Assembly (NCBI RefSeq): GCF_004000435.1
Contig: NZ_RBVZ01000002.1
Span: forward strand, 124,001 to 188,000
Direction of reading: 5' to 3'
Length of the DNA stretch: 64,000 bases
DNA from: Alexandriicola marinus
Lineage (GTDB): Bacteria; Pseudomonadota; Alphaproteobacteria; Rhodobacterales; Rhodobacteraceae
Under the pieces are notes generated by a model. That model worked only from the letters and a program-made list of their open reading frames with translations. It made no database searches and was not told the DNA's origin. This document shows positions 27,030 through 35,838 of the stretch, piece after piece (position 1 is the stretch's first letter; the number at the start of each line of letters is the position of its first letter). The position numbers and the translations under genes were made by a program.

Positions 27030-28247
27030 TCACCCGGTCGCAGCGCCCGGTTTGCCCGCGCGCCGTGTGGCCATGACGTAGAAGAGGGCCCCCGCAAGGG
27101 CGAGGGCCGCGCAGCCGGCCAGCATCACGCCATATCCTGCGACCGCCCAGACCAGCGCCCCGAGCCATGGCGCAGCCGCCGCCCCCACGAGATAGACCGC
27201 CGAAAGCGCGCCGGAGGTGGCTCCGAAGTTCACCCCGCCCAGCATCGCGCGCGCCACGAGCGGACGCAGGATGCTGACGATGCCATAGGCCGAGCCGAAG
27301 GCCAGCACAAAGACAAGCGCGCCGGCCTCGGCCCAACCGAACACGAGAAGCGTCAGCGCGGATCCGATCATCAGGACAAAGACCAGCATCGTCATCGCAT
27401 GAAGGCTGATCCGCCGAGCCGTCACCGTCAGAACCAGCCTGCCGGCCACCTGCATCGGCCCGATCAGCGAGGCCACGAAGATGCCGAACCCCTCGGCATG
27501 ATCCTGTTCGGCCAGATACGGCAAGAGGTGCTGCAACACCGCGCCATGCAGGATCGCGACGCAGGCGAAACAGAGCGCGATGAGCCAGAACACCCGGCGC
27601 CGCGCCGCGCCGCCCGACAATTCGGGCCGCGAGGGCGCGGCCTGACCCGGCGCCTCGATCCCGCCGGCCTCGATCCCGCGCACGCCAAACCAGAGCAAGG
27701 GGGCGGCCAGCACGATCACACCTGCCCCGATCAGCCGCAGGGCCTGTTCCCAACCCACCGCTTGGGTCAGGAGATGGGTGACGGGAAAGCTGACGGTGCT
27801 CGCAAAGCCCGCGACCAGCGTGATGACGACGATCGGGCGCCGCGCCGCCATCCCGCGCGCGCGGGTCAGGATCGCGAAGCAGGGCTCGTAGAGGCAGCCT
27901 GCCATCATCAGCCCGATCCAGATCCAGCCCGCATAGAATTGACACAGGGTCTGGACCGATCCCAGCGCGATCATCCCCAACCCGCCCAGCGCGGCCGCGC
28001 CCGCCATCATCGGCGCGCCCAGTCCCTTGTCGATCAGCCGCCCCGCGACGCGTGCGCCCGCGGCAGAGGCCAGCAGCGCAAGGCTGATCGCGGCTGTCAG
28101 GTTGGGCCGGGGCCAGCCGAAGCTGTCCTCCCACGGCAGAAGGAGCACGGGGAACACATAGAAAAGACCGGCCCAGGCCAGTGTCTGCCCAACCGCAAGT
28201 GCAAAGACGGCAACAGCCGCCCCGGGCTGCCCGCCTGTGTCGCTCAG
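27030..28247 (-). CDS. MFS transporter with probable non-standard start
   Basis: This major facilitator protein of about 405 residues has 12 predicted helices and no substrate-specific signature that I recognise. The first ordinary start codon, GTG 28157, would cut through helix 1. The open frame continues upstream with a clear first helix (AVAVFALAVGQTLAWAGLFY) as far as CTG 28247, which overlaps the stop of the upstream dehydrogenase gene as CTGA. No ATG, GTG or TTG lies in that frame between the two points. Translation is therefore probably coupled to the dehydrogenase gene from CTG. The start is the uncertain part. Confidence 0.78.
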   Translation of the reverse strand: MSDTGGQPGAAVAVFALAVGQTLAWAGLFYVFPVLLLPWEDSFGWPRPNLTAAISLALLASAAGARVAGRLIDKGLGAPMMAGAAALGGLGMIALGSVQTLCQFYAGWIWIGLMMAGCLYEPCFAILTRARGMAARRPIVVITLVAGFASTVSFPVTHLLTQAVGWEQALRLIGAGVIVLAAPLLWFGVRGIEAGGIEAPGQAAPSRPELSGGAARRRVFWLIALCFACVAILHGAVLQHLLPYLAEQDHAEGFGIFVASLIGPMQVAGRLVLTVTARRISLHAMTMLVFVLMIGSALTLLVFGWAEAGALVFVLAFGSAYGIVSILRPLVARAMLGGVNFGATSGALSAVYLVGAAAAPWLGALVWAVAGYGVMLAGCAALALAGALFYVMATRRAGKPGAATG

Positions 28248-28984
28248 ACCGTCCAGCCCCCGTCGATCACGTGGGCCTGACCCGTCGTGAAGGCGCTTTC
28301 GTCGGATGCGAGATAGGTGGCCAGCGCCGCCACCTCCTCGGCCTCGCCGACGCGGCCCATCGGTTGGCGCGCCACGAATTCTGTCCAGGCCTTGTCATAG
28401 TCGCCGGTGGCGCGGAGCCGGTCGTGCAGGCTGGGGCTGTCGACAGTGCCGGGGCAGATCGCGTTACAGCGAATGCCCTTGGTCACGAATTCGGCCGCGA
28501 CCGATTTCGTCATACCCAGAACAGCTGCCTTTGACGCGGTATAGACGAACCGGTTCGGCACGCCCTTGAGGGACGAGGCCACGGACGACATGTTGACGAT
28601 CGACCCTTTCCCCTTGTCGAGCATCCCCGGGATCGCCGCCTTCATCAGGCGGAACATGGCCCGGCAATTCAGGTCAAAAGCGAAATCCCAATCTTCTTCG
28701 CTGCACTCGAGGATCGACCCCGCATGCACGTAGCCTGCACAATTCATCAGAACATCAAGCGGCCCGGTCCGTTCCAGCGCCGGGGCGATCTGATCCGCAT
28801 CCGTCACATCGAAGACAAAAGTCTCGATCCCCGACAGATGATCGAGCGATGCGAGCGTTTCGGGATTGATATCCGTCGCAAAGACGCGCGCACCCTCGGC
28901 CGCATACATCGCCGCCGTGGCACGGCCGATCCCCTGCCCTGCCGCTGTTACCAGTGCCGTCTTCCCGGCCAGTCGTCCGCTCAT
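28244..28984 (-). CDS. SDR family oxidoreductase
   Basis: This classical 246-residue short-chain dehydrogenase has the cofactor motif TAAGQGIG (residues 13-20), an Asp at the end of strand 2 (ATDIN) suggesting NAD preference, NCAG, and the catalytic Ser (NMSSVAS) and Tyr-x-x-x-Lys (YTASK). It resembles the 2-keto-3-deoxy-L-fuconate and 3-hydroxybutyrate (BDH2-type) dehydrogenase branch. It is joined to the downstream transporter gene by overlap, hinting that the transporter imports its substrate or a precursor. The substrate is not determined. Confidence 0.87.
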   Translation of the reverse strand: MSGRLAGKTALVTAAGQGIGRATAAMYAAEGARVFATDINPETLASLDHLSGIETFVFDVTDADQIAPALERTGPLDVLMNCAGYVHAGSILECSEEDWDFAFDLNCRAMFRLMKAAIPGMLDKGKGSIVNMSSVASSLKGVPNRFVYTASKAAVLGMTKSVAAEFVTKGIRCNAICPGTVDSPSLHDRLRATGDYDKAWTEFVARQPMGRVGEAEEVAALATYLASDESAFTTGQAHVIDGGWTV

Positions 28985-29062
28985 CGGTCTGTCCTCTCCC
29001 TCGTCGTATGCTGCGCAAGATGCGCGCGACGATCGGGGATGGCCAGCCGAAAATGCCGGACA

Positions 29063-29833
29063 TCACGCATCCGGAGGGGCGATGTCGATCCGTGTCGACC
29101 AATCCGCGGCCCGCGCACCAAGCGCCCCCGGCAGGGGCGCGTCGGTCACGAACCGGTCAAGCTGCGCCAGATGGGCGATCCGCGCAGGTGCGGCGCGTTT
29201 GAACTTGGAGTGATCGGCCACCAGAACGCCTTGTCGGGCCGCCGCGATCATCGCGCGGCTGACCTCGACCTCGGCCATGTCGAAATCCAGAAGGTCGCCG
29301 CCGGGATCAAGCGCCGAACAGCCGATCACCGCGAAATCGACCCGGAACCGCGCCACGGCCTCGGCGGCCAGCGGTCCCGTCAGCCCGCCATCGGCGGCGC
29401 GCAGATCGCCGCCCGTGACCACGACCCTTGCGCCGTCGTGCAGCGACAGGATCTCGGCCACGTTGAGGTTGTTCGTCACCACCAGCAGATCCCGCCGCTG
29501 CCCCAGCGCGCGGGCGACCGCCTCGGTCGTCGTTCCGATATTCAGGCACAGCGAAGCCCCATCAGGGATCTTGGCCACGCACGCCTCGGCGATGGCGCTC
29601 TTGGCCGCGTTGTTGAGGGCGCGGCGCTCTGCATAAGCGATGTTGGCGGTGCCCGATGGCAGTACCGCGCCACCATGAACGCGCTCGAGCTGACCGGCCT
29701 CCGCCAGATCGCTCAGATCGCGGCGGATGGTCTGGTGCGACACACCCAGCGCGTCAGACAATGCCTCGACGCTGACAAGACCGTCGCGGCGGGCGATGCG
29801 CAGGATCTCGGGGTGACGAAGGGACTGGCTCAT
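29063..29833 (-). CDS. glpR: DeoR/GlpR family transcriptional repressor
   Basis: The 256-residue protein has an N-terminal DeoR helix-turn-helix (VSVEALSDALGVSHQTIRRDL, about residues 19-39), the HGGAVL linker and a sugar-phosphate-binding DeoRC domain with NIGTTTEAVA and GGDLR. It is divergent from glpD, the position in which GlpR represses glycerol-3-phosphate genes. ATG 29833 was chosen because homology begins at MSQSLRHPEIL. No glycerol kinase or facilitator gene is nearby, so the regulon must extend elsewhere. Confidence 0.87.
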   Translation of the reverse strand: MSQSLRHPEILRIARRDGLVSVEALSDALGVSHQTIRRDLSDLAEAGQLERVHGGAVLPSGTANIAYAERRALNNAAKSAIAEACVAKIPDGASLCLNIGTTTEAVARALGQRRDLLVVTNNLNVAEILSLHDGARVVVTGGDLRAADGGLTGPLAAEAVARFRVDFAVIGCSALDPGGDLLDFDMAEVEVSRAMIAAARQGVLVADHSKFKRAAPARIAHLAQLDRFVTDAPLPGALGARAADWSTRIDIAPPDA

Positions 29834-29871
29834 GACCTTCCGGTAGCATGACGGGTGCGCTCTGCCCAGAG

Positions 29872-29902
29872 AAACGATCACAAACACGCGCCAAAACGAT
29901 CA
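29872..29902. promoter_or_regulatory. Direct repeats, candidate GlpR operators
   Basis: AAACGATCA occurs at 29872-29880 and again at 29894-29902, a 22-base period that puts both copies on one face of the helix. A related AAAATCGAAA follows at once. They lie between the divergent glpR and glpD genes, 39 bases or more from the glpR start and about 90 bases from the glpD start. DeoR-family repressors bind such repeated AT-rich half-sites. Confidence 0.5.
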
Positions 29903-29989
29903 AAATCGAAAGCATTTGTTTTCATTAGCGCGCATTTCTGCCAGTAATCGTGTCGAAAACAGCCGATTCCATCCATGGGCGCGCAGGGC

Positions 29990-31555
29990 ATGACAACCGA
30001 ATACGACTATGACCTTTTCATCATCGGCGGCGGCATCAACGGCTGCGGCATCGCGCGCGATGCGGTGGGCCGCGGGTTGAGCGTCGGCCTGGCCGAAATG
30101 AATGACCTCGCCTCCGCCACGTCCTCGGCTTCGACCAAGCTGTTCCACGGGGGCCTGCGCTATCTTGAATTCTTCGAATTCCGGCTGGTCCGTGAAAGCC
30201 TGATCGAGCGGGAAAGACTGCTACAGGCGATGCCTCACATCTCTTGGCCGATGCGGTTCGTTCTGCCCTATCACGCCGACATGCGGTTCGAGAGTTCGAC
30301 ACCGACCTCGCGCCTGCTGTCGACGGTTATGCCGTGGATGAAGGGGCGCCGCCCACGCTGGCTGATCCGGCTTGGCCTGTTTCTCTATGATACTCTGGGC
30401 GGGCGGAAGATCCTTCCGGGCACGACCCGGCTCGATCTGACGCGGGCGCCCGAAGGCAAGCCGCTCGATCCGAAATTCAAGGTGGCCTACGAATATTCTG
30501 ATTGCTGGGTCGAGGATTCGCGTCTGGTCGCGCTCAATGCCCGCGATGCGGCGGAACGGGGCGCCGATATCATGGTGCGCACCAAGGTCACCTCGGCCCG
30601 CGCCGGGGACGGCGGCTGGATCGTTGCGCTCGATGGCCCCGACGGGCCGCGCGAGGTGCGGGCCCGGATGCTCGTCAATGCCGGCGGCCCCTGGGTGGGT
30701 CAGATCATACAGGGCCGCATATCGCTCAATTCCCGCGAGGGCGTGCGGCTTGTGAAGGGCAGCCACATCGTCGTTCCCCGTCTCTACGATCACGACAAAT
30801 GCTATTTCTTTCAGGGCACGGACGGGCGGATCATCTTCGCCATCCCCTATGAGACCGATTTCACCCTGATCGGCACGACCGATCGCGAACATGACGATCC
30901 CGACACGACGCCCACCTGTTCCGAGGCCGAGCAGGAGTATCTGTGCAATTTCGCATCGCAGTATTTCGCCAAGCCGGTGACACGCGACCAGATCGTCTGG
31001 ACCTATTCGGGTGTTCGGCCCCTTTATGATGACGGCGCGCAATCGGCGACGGCGGCAACGCGGGATTACACGCTCAAGATCGATCGTTCCGCGGGTGCGC
31101 CGGTTCTCAACATCTTTGGCGGCAAGATCACGACCTACCGGCGTCTTGCCGAGCACGCGATGGAAAAGATCACCCCCGAGATCGGAGGCAGGCAGGCAGG
31201 CTGGACGGCAGGCGTGCCGCTGCCGGGCGGGGATTTCCCGGTTGGGGACGTGCCGCGCCTGATCGCCGACTTGCGCGAGGCCTATCCGTTTCTGGATGAA
31301 ACCTGGGCCCGCCGCCTGATCCGCGCCTATGGGACAGATGCACAGGTCACGCTGAACGAGGCCACGTCGCCGGACGATCTGGGCCGCGATTTCGGGGCGA
31401 CGCTGACCGAACGGGAAGTCGGCTGGCTGATGACACACGAATTCGCCCGGACGGCCGAGGATGTCGTCTGGCGCCGCAACAAGCTGGGTCTGCGGATGAC
31501 GGCCGACCAGATCGCCGCACTCGACGACTGGATGCAAACCGGCCGCGCGGCCTGA
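29990..31555 (+). CDS. glpD: Aerobic glycerol-3-phosphate dehydrogenase GlpD
   Basis: GlpD oxidises glycerol-3-phosphate to dihydroxyacetone phosphate at the inner membrane and passes electrons from FAD to quinone. The 521-residue protein has the FAD-binding IIGGGINGCGIARDA near the N-terminus, SSASTKLFHGGLRYLE, and the C-terminal GlpD domain ending with DVVWRRNKLGLRMT. Length matches the family. The start is either ATG 29990 or ATG 29975 five codons earlier; the former sits right before the conserved fold. Regulation by the divergent GlpR is likely. Confidence 0.94.
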   Translation: MTTEYDYDLFIIGGGINGCGIARDAVGRGLSVGLAEMNDLASATSSASTKLFHGGLRYLEFFEFRLVRESLIERERLLQAMPHISWPMRFVLPYHADMRFESSTPTSRLLSTVMPWMKGRRPRWLIRLGLFLYDTLGGRKILPGTTRLDLTRAPEGKPLDPKFKVAYEYSDCWVEDSRLVALNARDAAERGADIMVRTKVTSARAGDGGWIVALDGPDGPREVRARMLVNAGGPWVGQIIQGRISLNSREGVRLVKGSHIVVPRLYDHDKCYFFQGTDGRIIFAIPYETDFTLIGTTDREHDDPDTTPTCSEAEQEYLCNFASQYFAKPVTRDQIVWTYSGVRPLYDDGAQSATAATRDYTLKIDRSAGAPVLNIFGGKITTYRRLAEHAMEKITPEIGGRQAGWTAGVPLPGGDFPVGDVPRLIADLREAYPFLDETWARRLIRAYGTDAQVTLNEATSPDDLGRDFGATLTEREVGWLMTHEFARTAEDVVWRRNKLGLRMTADQIAALDDWMQTGRAA

Positions 31556-31648
31556 AACGGGGCAGACGAAAACGACACCGCGTCGCAAGCGGGAGAGCGG
31601 GACCCTCGGAAATGGTGTGCATAGGCCCAACACCAAGGGTCGACCCCG

Positions 31649-32899
31649 ATGCACGACAGACGAATCCCCGAATGGCTCCGCCACGCGCCAACCCCAAGCG
31701 TTCGCGGCTTTGCGATCCTTGCCGGAACCGAGGCCGTGGCACGGGGGATACTGATCTCTGTCTTTCCACTGGCGGCCTATTCAGCGCTGGGTGACGCCCG
31801 GCTGGTGTCGGAGGCCTATTTCCTCATCGGAGCGGCATCGCTGATGGTGGGGCTTCTCATTCCCTACCTCATTCGTTTCGTTCCGCGCCGCTGGGTCTAT
31901 ATCAGCGGGACCCTGATGTTCATGACAGGTGCGCTGCTGGCAACGCAGTCTTCTGCAGCCGCCGTGATCGGGGGGCTTGCACTGACGACGATCGCTGTCG
32001 TGACTATGTTCGTCTGCTTCAACGCCTATGTGCTCGATCACGTGGCCAAGGTCGAACTGGGCCGGTTCGAAACATCCCGGCTCTTCTACAGTGCGATCGG
32101 CTGGACGGCGGGCCCGGCGCTGGGGTCGTTTCTTCATGCAGCATGGCGCCCGGCTCCCTTCCTGATCGCGGCGGCGGCGGCGCTGTCACTGATGATCATC
32201 TTTCTCGTCATGCGGCTGGGAAATGGCAGGCTCATCGTCCGGAGCAGGCGGCCCCCGGCCAATCCGTTCGGGTATTTCCCACGCTTTTTCGCGCAGCCAC
32301 GGCTGATCACCGGTTGGGCCTTCGCCGTCATCCGGTCGAGCGGGTGGTGGGTCTACGTCGTCTTCCTGCCGATCTACGCGGTGGAGAACGGGCTGGGCCA
32401 GCAGCTGGGCGGGATTGCCCTGTCACTTTCGAACGCAGCGCTTTTCCTCGCGCCGTTGATGCTGCGCTTCATGCAGCGCCGATCGGTCCGCACGGCGGTG
32501 AGGACCGGGTTTCTGATGTCGGGCCTTCTGTTTGCTCTGGCCGGGCTGGAGGGCGATTTTCCCGTCATTGCCGTAGCGCTCTTGATGGTGGGATCGCTGT
32601 TCCTGATCCTGCTCGACGTCTCGGCAGGGCTGCCGTTTCTTCTGGCCGTCAAACCGTCGGAACGCACCGAAATGTCGGCGATCTACTCAAGCTTCCGCGA
32701 TGTCTCGGGCATCCTGACACCGGGTGCAGCGTGGGTCATCCTGCTGGTCGCGCCTCTGTCCGGGGTCTTCGTTGCCAGCGGGGCCGCGCTTCTGGGCGCG
32801 TGGGGCCTTGCGCGGACGCTGCACCCTCGGCTGGGCCGGGCCCGCATCTCGGCGGAGGGCGACAGGGGTGAACCCGCGCCCGCCGCGGATGCCGCCTGA
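31649..32899 (+). CDS. MFS transporter
   Basis: The 416-residue protein has about 12 hydrophobic helices in two halves with a short basic loop in the middle (NGRLIVRSRRPP, about residue 195-206), as in major facilitators. No diagnostic substrate motif is evident. It follows glpD by 93 bases on the same strand, so glycerophosphodiester or related uptake is conceivable, but the sequence does not resemble GlpT closely enough to say so. A hydrophilic acidic-Ala tail ends the protein. Confidence 0.8.
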   Translation: MHDRRIPEWLRHAPTPSVRGFAILAGTEAVARGILISVFPLAAYSALGDARLVSEAYFLIGAASLMVGLLIPYLIRFVPRRWVYISGTLMFMTGALLATQSSAAAVIGGLALTTIAVVTMFVCFNAYVLDHVAKVELGRFETSRLFYSAIGWTAGPALGSFLHAAWRPAPFLIAAAAALSLMIIFLVMRLGNGRLIVRSRRPPANPFGYFPRFFAQPRLITGWAFAVIRSSGWWVYVVFLPIYAVENGLGQQLGGIALSLSNAALFLAPLMLRFMQRRSVRTAVRTGFLMSGLLFALAGLEGDFPVIAVALLMVGSLFLILLDVSAGLPFLLAVKPSERTEMSAIYSSFRDVSGILTPGAAWVILLVAPLSGVFVASGAALLGAWGLARTLHPRLGRARISAEGDRGEPAPAADAA

Positions 32900-33028
32900 G
32901 ACGGCTGGGGCGCGAGGTTTTCGGCAGGCTCCCGCCGGGTTTCCTTGCCCGATGCGGATCGTGGACCATGTCTAGTGGCAGCGTCGGCAACAGCCGGGGC
33001 AAGCGAAACACAGATTTCCGGAGTTGAT

Positions 33029-33760
33029 ATGCGCATTACATCGATACTGCTGGCATCAACCGTGATTGCCACCAGCGCACAGGCGGAAGACGTCTCTTAC
33101 ACTGTTGGCGAGGAATCCTTCACCGGATATTTCGCCGAAGCCGAGAACGCCAAGGGGCTTGTCCTGATCGTCCACGACTGGGACGGCATGACGGATTACG
33201 AACGCCAGCGCGCCGACATGCTGGCCGAGATGGGCTACAACGCCTTTGCCCTCGACATGTTCGGCGACGAGACACCGACGGAAACCATGGATCACCGGAT
33301 GGCCGCCACCGGCGCGCTGTATCAGGATCGCGACCGTATGCGGGCCCTGATCGAGGCTGGTGTGCAGCAGGCCATGGGCCTGTCCGGTGTCGATGAGATG
33401 GTCGTCATGGGCTATTGCTTCGGCGGTGCGGTCGCCCTCGAGATGGCGCGCAGCGACATGAGCGGGATGGCGAACGGCTACGCGACATTCCACGGCGGGC
33501 TCGGCACGCCGGAAGGCCAAGGCTGGGATGGTGACGAACCGCCCGTCCTCGTGCTGCACGGTGGCGCCGATACCAGCATTTCGATGCAGGACGTGGCGAC
33601 GCTTGCGACCGAACTGGAAACAGCGGGCACCACCTACACCATCGAGGTCTATTCAAACGCGCCCCACGCCTTCACGGTGTTCGGTTCCGATCGCTACCAG
33701 GAACGGGCCGACCTCGAAAGCTGGTCGTCCTTCTCGAGCTTCCTCGAAGATCACATCTGA
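33029..33760 (+). CDS. Secreted dienelactone hydrolase family protein
   Basis: The 243-residue alpha/beta hydrolase begins with a signal peptide (MRITSILLASTVIATSAQA) and so should be periplasmic, unlike the classical cytoplasmic enzyme. The nucleophile is Cys in GYCFGGA (about residue 131), with Asp in HGGADTS and His in PHAFTV completing the dienelactone hydrolase triad. GGAG lies 5 bases before the ATG. The natural ester or lactone substrate is unknown. Confidence 0.88.
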   Translation: MRITSILLASTVIATSAQAEDVSYTVGEESFTGYFAEAENAKGLVLIVHDWDGMTDYERQRADMLAEMGYNAFALDMFGDETPTETMDHRMAATGALYQDRDRMRALIEAGVQQAMGLSGVDEMVVMGYCFGGAVALEMARSDMSGMANGYATFHGGLGTPEGQGWDGDEPPVLVLHGGADTSISMQDVATLATELETAGTTYTIEVYSNAPHAFTVFGSDRYQERADLESWSSFSSFLEDHI

Positions 33761-33791
33761 TCTTCATCAGGCTCGTCTGACCTGAAATGCA

Positions 33792-33823
33792 AACGTCTCC
33801 GGATCTTTCGATCCGGAGACGTT
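33792..33823. terminator. Strong hairpin terminator between convergent genes
   Basis: AACGTCTCCGGATC (33792-33805) pairs fully with GATCCGGAGACGTT (33810-33823) around a TTTC loop, giving a 14-bp stem 31 bases after the hydrolase stop. The DUF1127 gene ends on the other side, so it can serve both strands. The sequence after it has only a short T-stretch. Confidence 0.8.
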
Positions 33824-33868
33824 CTTGCACTGCCAATCAAGTCGGGCGTGAGCCCGATCTATTCCCGC

Positions 33869-34102
33869 TCAGACGGCGCCGGCGCTAGCAAAGATGCGAC
33901 GGACCTCGTCGGCCCGCGTGGTGCCACGTGCCGCCAATTCGTCGTCGGTCAGTTCGTTGAGCGCTTCGACCTGCTTGATGTAGGAGCTGTTCTCGGCAAG
34001 CCGGACAAGCCCACGTCCGATTGCGCGGAACGGCAGGGTCAGCGTGTGCAGCAGGCCATAGCCAGCAGGTGCGTGAACGGTTGTGAATTCTGTCGATGCC
34101 AT
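33869..34102 (-). CDS. DUF1127 domain protein
   Basis: This small protein of 77 residues ends in a DUF1127 (YjiS-like) helix pair with VEALNELTDDELAARGTTRADEVRRIF. Short DUF1127 proteins are widespread in alphaproteobacteria and, in Agrobacterium, have been linked to phosphate and carbon metabolism and RNA regulation. GGAGG lies just before ATG 34102, which decides the start against an ATG 24 bases upstream. No operon partner is obvious. Confidence 0.85.
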   Translation of the reverse strand: MASTEFTTVHAPAGYGLLHTLTLPFRAIGRGLVRLAENSSYIKQVEALNELTDDELAARGTTRADEVRRIFASAGAV

Positions 34103-34221
34103 ATCGGCCTCCATCATCTGGCGCATCCCTTGCGCCCTTGAGGAGATAGATGGCGCTTACGCTGCACCGCAGCAAGGCCCATCCCGGCATTCCCGGGTTG
34201 CGCCTCGTGCAAGGCTCCGCC

Positions 34222-34830
34222 TCAGTCGGCCAGCCAGATGGCGCTGGCCGGGATCGGACCGCCGGGATCATTGGCGGTCTGGCTGTCGACGAGGTATCCT
34301 ATTCCCAGCTGAGGCAGATAATTGATCTGCTCGACATAATAATCATCCGTCTCATAGGCGATCAGCACGGGGATCATGTCATAGGTGCAGGTCCCGATCG
34401 TCACATCCGTCACGGCACCATAGGCCTGCATCTGGCCCTCGGGAAACACGCCTGACGGGTCCGTCACGTCGACAGCCACCTGCCAGCGCCCTGACGGGCT
34501 AGGCACAGGCATGTCGGGAATGGGCAGCCCATAATCATAGGTGACACGGCTGTCCTCGAGCGGCATGCCGTCGGCCAATTCGACATAGTTCAGCAAATGG
34601 GTGCCATGCGCCACCTGGAGCCTGTAGATCAGCTGTCCCGCCTCGAAGGCATCAATCGTCCAGACCAGTCCATCCTCGGTGCGATGCACTTCGACCAGCC
34701 CGCTTTGGAACTGGACCGCGATGGGCTTCCCGCGATCGGCGGGGGCGGGGCATCTTTCCTGCGCCGCGACCGGTGCGACGGCTGCCAATCCCAGAGCAAA
34801 GGCCCCAAACCCGATCGCCGCCTGACGCAT
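34222..34830 (-). CDS. Secreted protein of unknown function
   Basis: The 202-residue product begins with a signal peptide (MRQAAIGFGAFALGLAAVAPVAAQ) and is otherwise soluble. It holds two cysteines in the mature part (RCPAP near the N-terminus and GTCTYD near residue 150) that could form a disulfide. I recognise no family. It follows the cyclase gene by 24 bases on the same strand and may be co-transcribed with it. Confidence 0.7.
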   Translation of the reverse strand: MRQAAIGFGAFALGLAAVAPVAAQERCPAPADRGKPIAVQFQSGLVEVHRTEDGLVWTIDAFEAGQLIYRLQVAHGTHLLNYVELADGMPLEDSRVTYDYGLPIPDMPVPSPSGRWQVAVDVTDPSGVFPEGQMQAYGAVTDVTIGTCTYDMIPVLIAYETDDYYVEQINYLPQLGIGYLVDSQTANDPGGPIPASAIWLAD

Positions 34831-34854
34831 GTCATCTACTCCTTGCGGGCCAGT

Positions 34855-35670
34855 TCAGAAAATCGCCATGATCCGCGCCGGCCCGCCAGTGCCACGTTTG
34901 TGCTTGGGCGCGCCGACGAACACCGTGGCCCCTGCCGCCGGAACATCGGCCAGACCGGCCAAGTTCTCGATCCCGTAGCGCCCGCCGGGCAACCATGAAT
35001 AATGCACCGCGAAATCCGCTGAATTGCCGGGATCGAGCGACAGGGTATCGACGGCGATCGCCGCCACATCCATCTCGGCCAGCAGGTCCGTTGCCGCCTT
35101 CGAGAAGCCGGGAAAGGCGAAACTGCCGTCGGGGCGGCTTCGGTATTCGGGTTCGTTTACCTTGGCGGCCCAGCCCGAATGCATCGCGATGCAGGCGCCT
35201 GCCGGCACGTCGCCGTGTGCAGATACCCATTTCTCGATATCGTCGGGCAGCACCATCGTATTGGCCTCTTCTGCCGCCCTCAGCGTGATGTCGATCACGC
35301 AAAGCGGACAGACAAGGCTCTGCGGCGGGATCTCGTCGACCGACATGCCATCTGCCGAGAAATGCAGCGGCGCGTCAACATGCGTGCCGGTATGCTCATC
35401 GATCGTGAGCCGATAGAGCTGGTATCCGGATTCCTCGATCCTGACGGCCCGTTCATAGGCGATGCCCGGAGCGCCGCCGAATGTCGGAAAGGTCTCGTCA
35501 TAGGCGTGGGTCAGATCGACGACAGAGCCGGCGGATTGCGCCAGCAGCGGTGCCGCGGACGACAGCCCAGCCGCGACGCTCGCCGCACCGAGGGCAGCGG
35601 CTCCCTTGAACAGGTTCCGACGAGAGAGCATTTCACGCCGGGCGCCTTCGATAATGCAGGCATGGCACAT
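34855..35670 (-). CDS. Tat-exported cyclase family protein (kynurenine formamidase-like fold)
   Basis: The 271-residue protein carries the metal-binding HTGTHVDAPLHF motif (about residues 117-128) of the cyclase/KynB-like amidohydrolase family. Before it stands a twin-arginine signal (SRRNLFKGAAALGAASVAAG, residues 16-35), preceded by an unusual MCHACIIE start; the enzyme should therefore be folded in the cytoplasm and exported. ATG 35670 follows GGAG at good spacing. The substrate cannot be inferred; KynB itself is cytoplasmic and lacks a Tat signal, so kynurenine is unlikely. Confidence 0.85.
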   Translation of the reverse strand: MCHACIIEGARREMLSRRNLFKGAAALGAASVAAGLSSAAPLLAQSAGSVVDLTHAYDETFPTFGGAPGIAYERAVRIEESGYQLYRLTIDEHTGTHVDAPLHFSADGMSVDEIPPQSLVCPLCVIDITLRAAEEANTMVLPDDIEKWVSAHGDVPAGACIAMHSGWAAKVNEPEYRSRPDGSFAFPGFSKAATDLLAEMDVAAIAVDTLSLDPGNSADFAVHYSWLPGGRYGIENLAGLADVPAAGATVFVGAPKHKRGTGGPARIMAIF

Positions 35671-35786
35671 TACAAACTCCTCTCTCCTTGTCCGGAACGT
35701 CTTGGTCGCCCCGTGCGGGCATTCAACACGCAACCACGCCCTACGGGCAAGGACAACATCGGATTATCCCGCCGCAAGACCATCAA

Positions 35787-35812
35787 AAAGGGCGCGACCC
35801 GGCGCGCCCTTT
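35787..35812 (-). terminator. Intrinsic terminator of the cyclase-side transcript, upstream of the beta-helix gene end
   Basis: AAAGGGCGCG (35787-35796) pairs with CGCGCCCTTT (35803-35812) around a 6-base loop. Read on the minus strand, the stem is followed directly by a run of T (TTTTT), the mark of a Rho-independent terminator. It lies after the beta-helix gene stop at 35839 in the direction of transcription and ends that gene. Confidence 0.8.
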
Positions 35813-35838
35813 GATCTGCTCGACGGAGCAAGGTCCCG

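Noticed and set aside
29975-31555. Direct metabolic link between GlpD and the phosphonate island (glycerol released from glyceryl phosphonates)
   Set aside because: Attractive, but there is no glycerol kinase or facilitator gene here, and an SDR/MFS pair and a convergent terminator separate the two regions.
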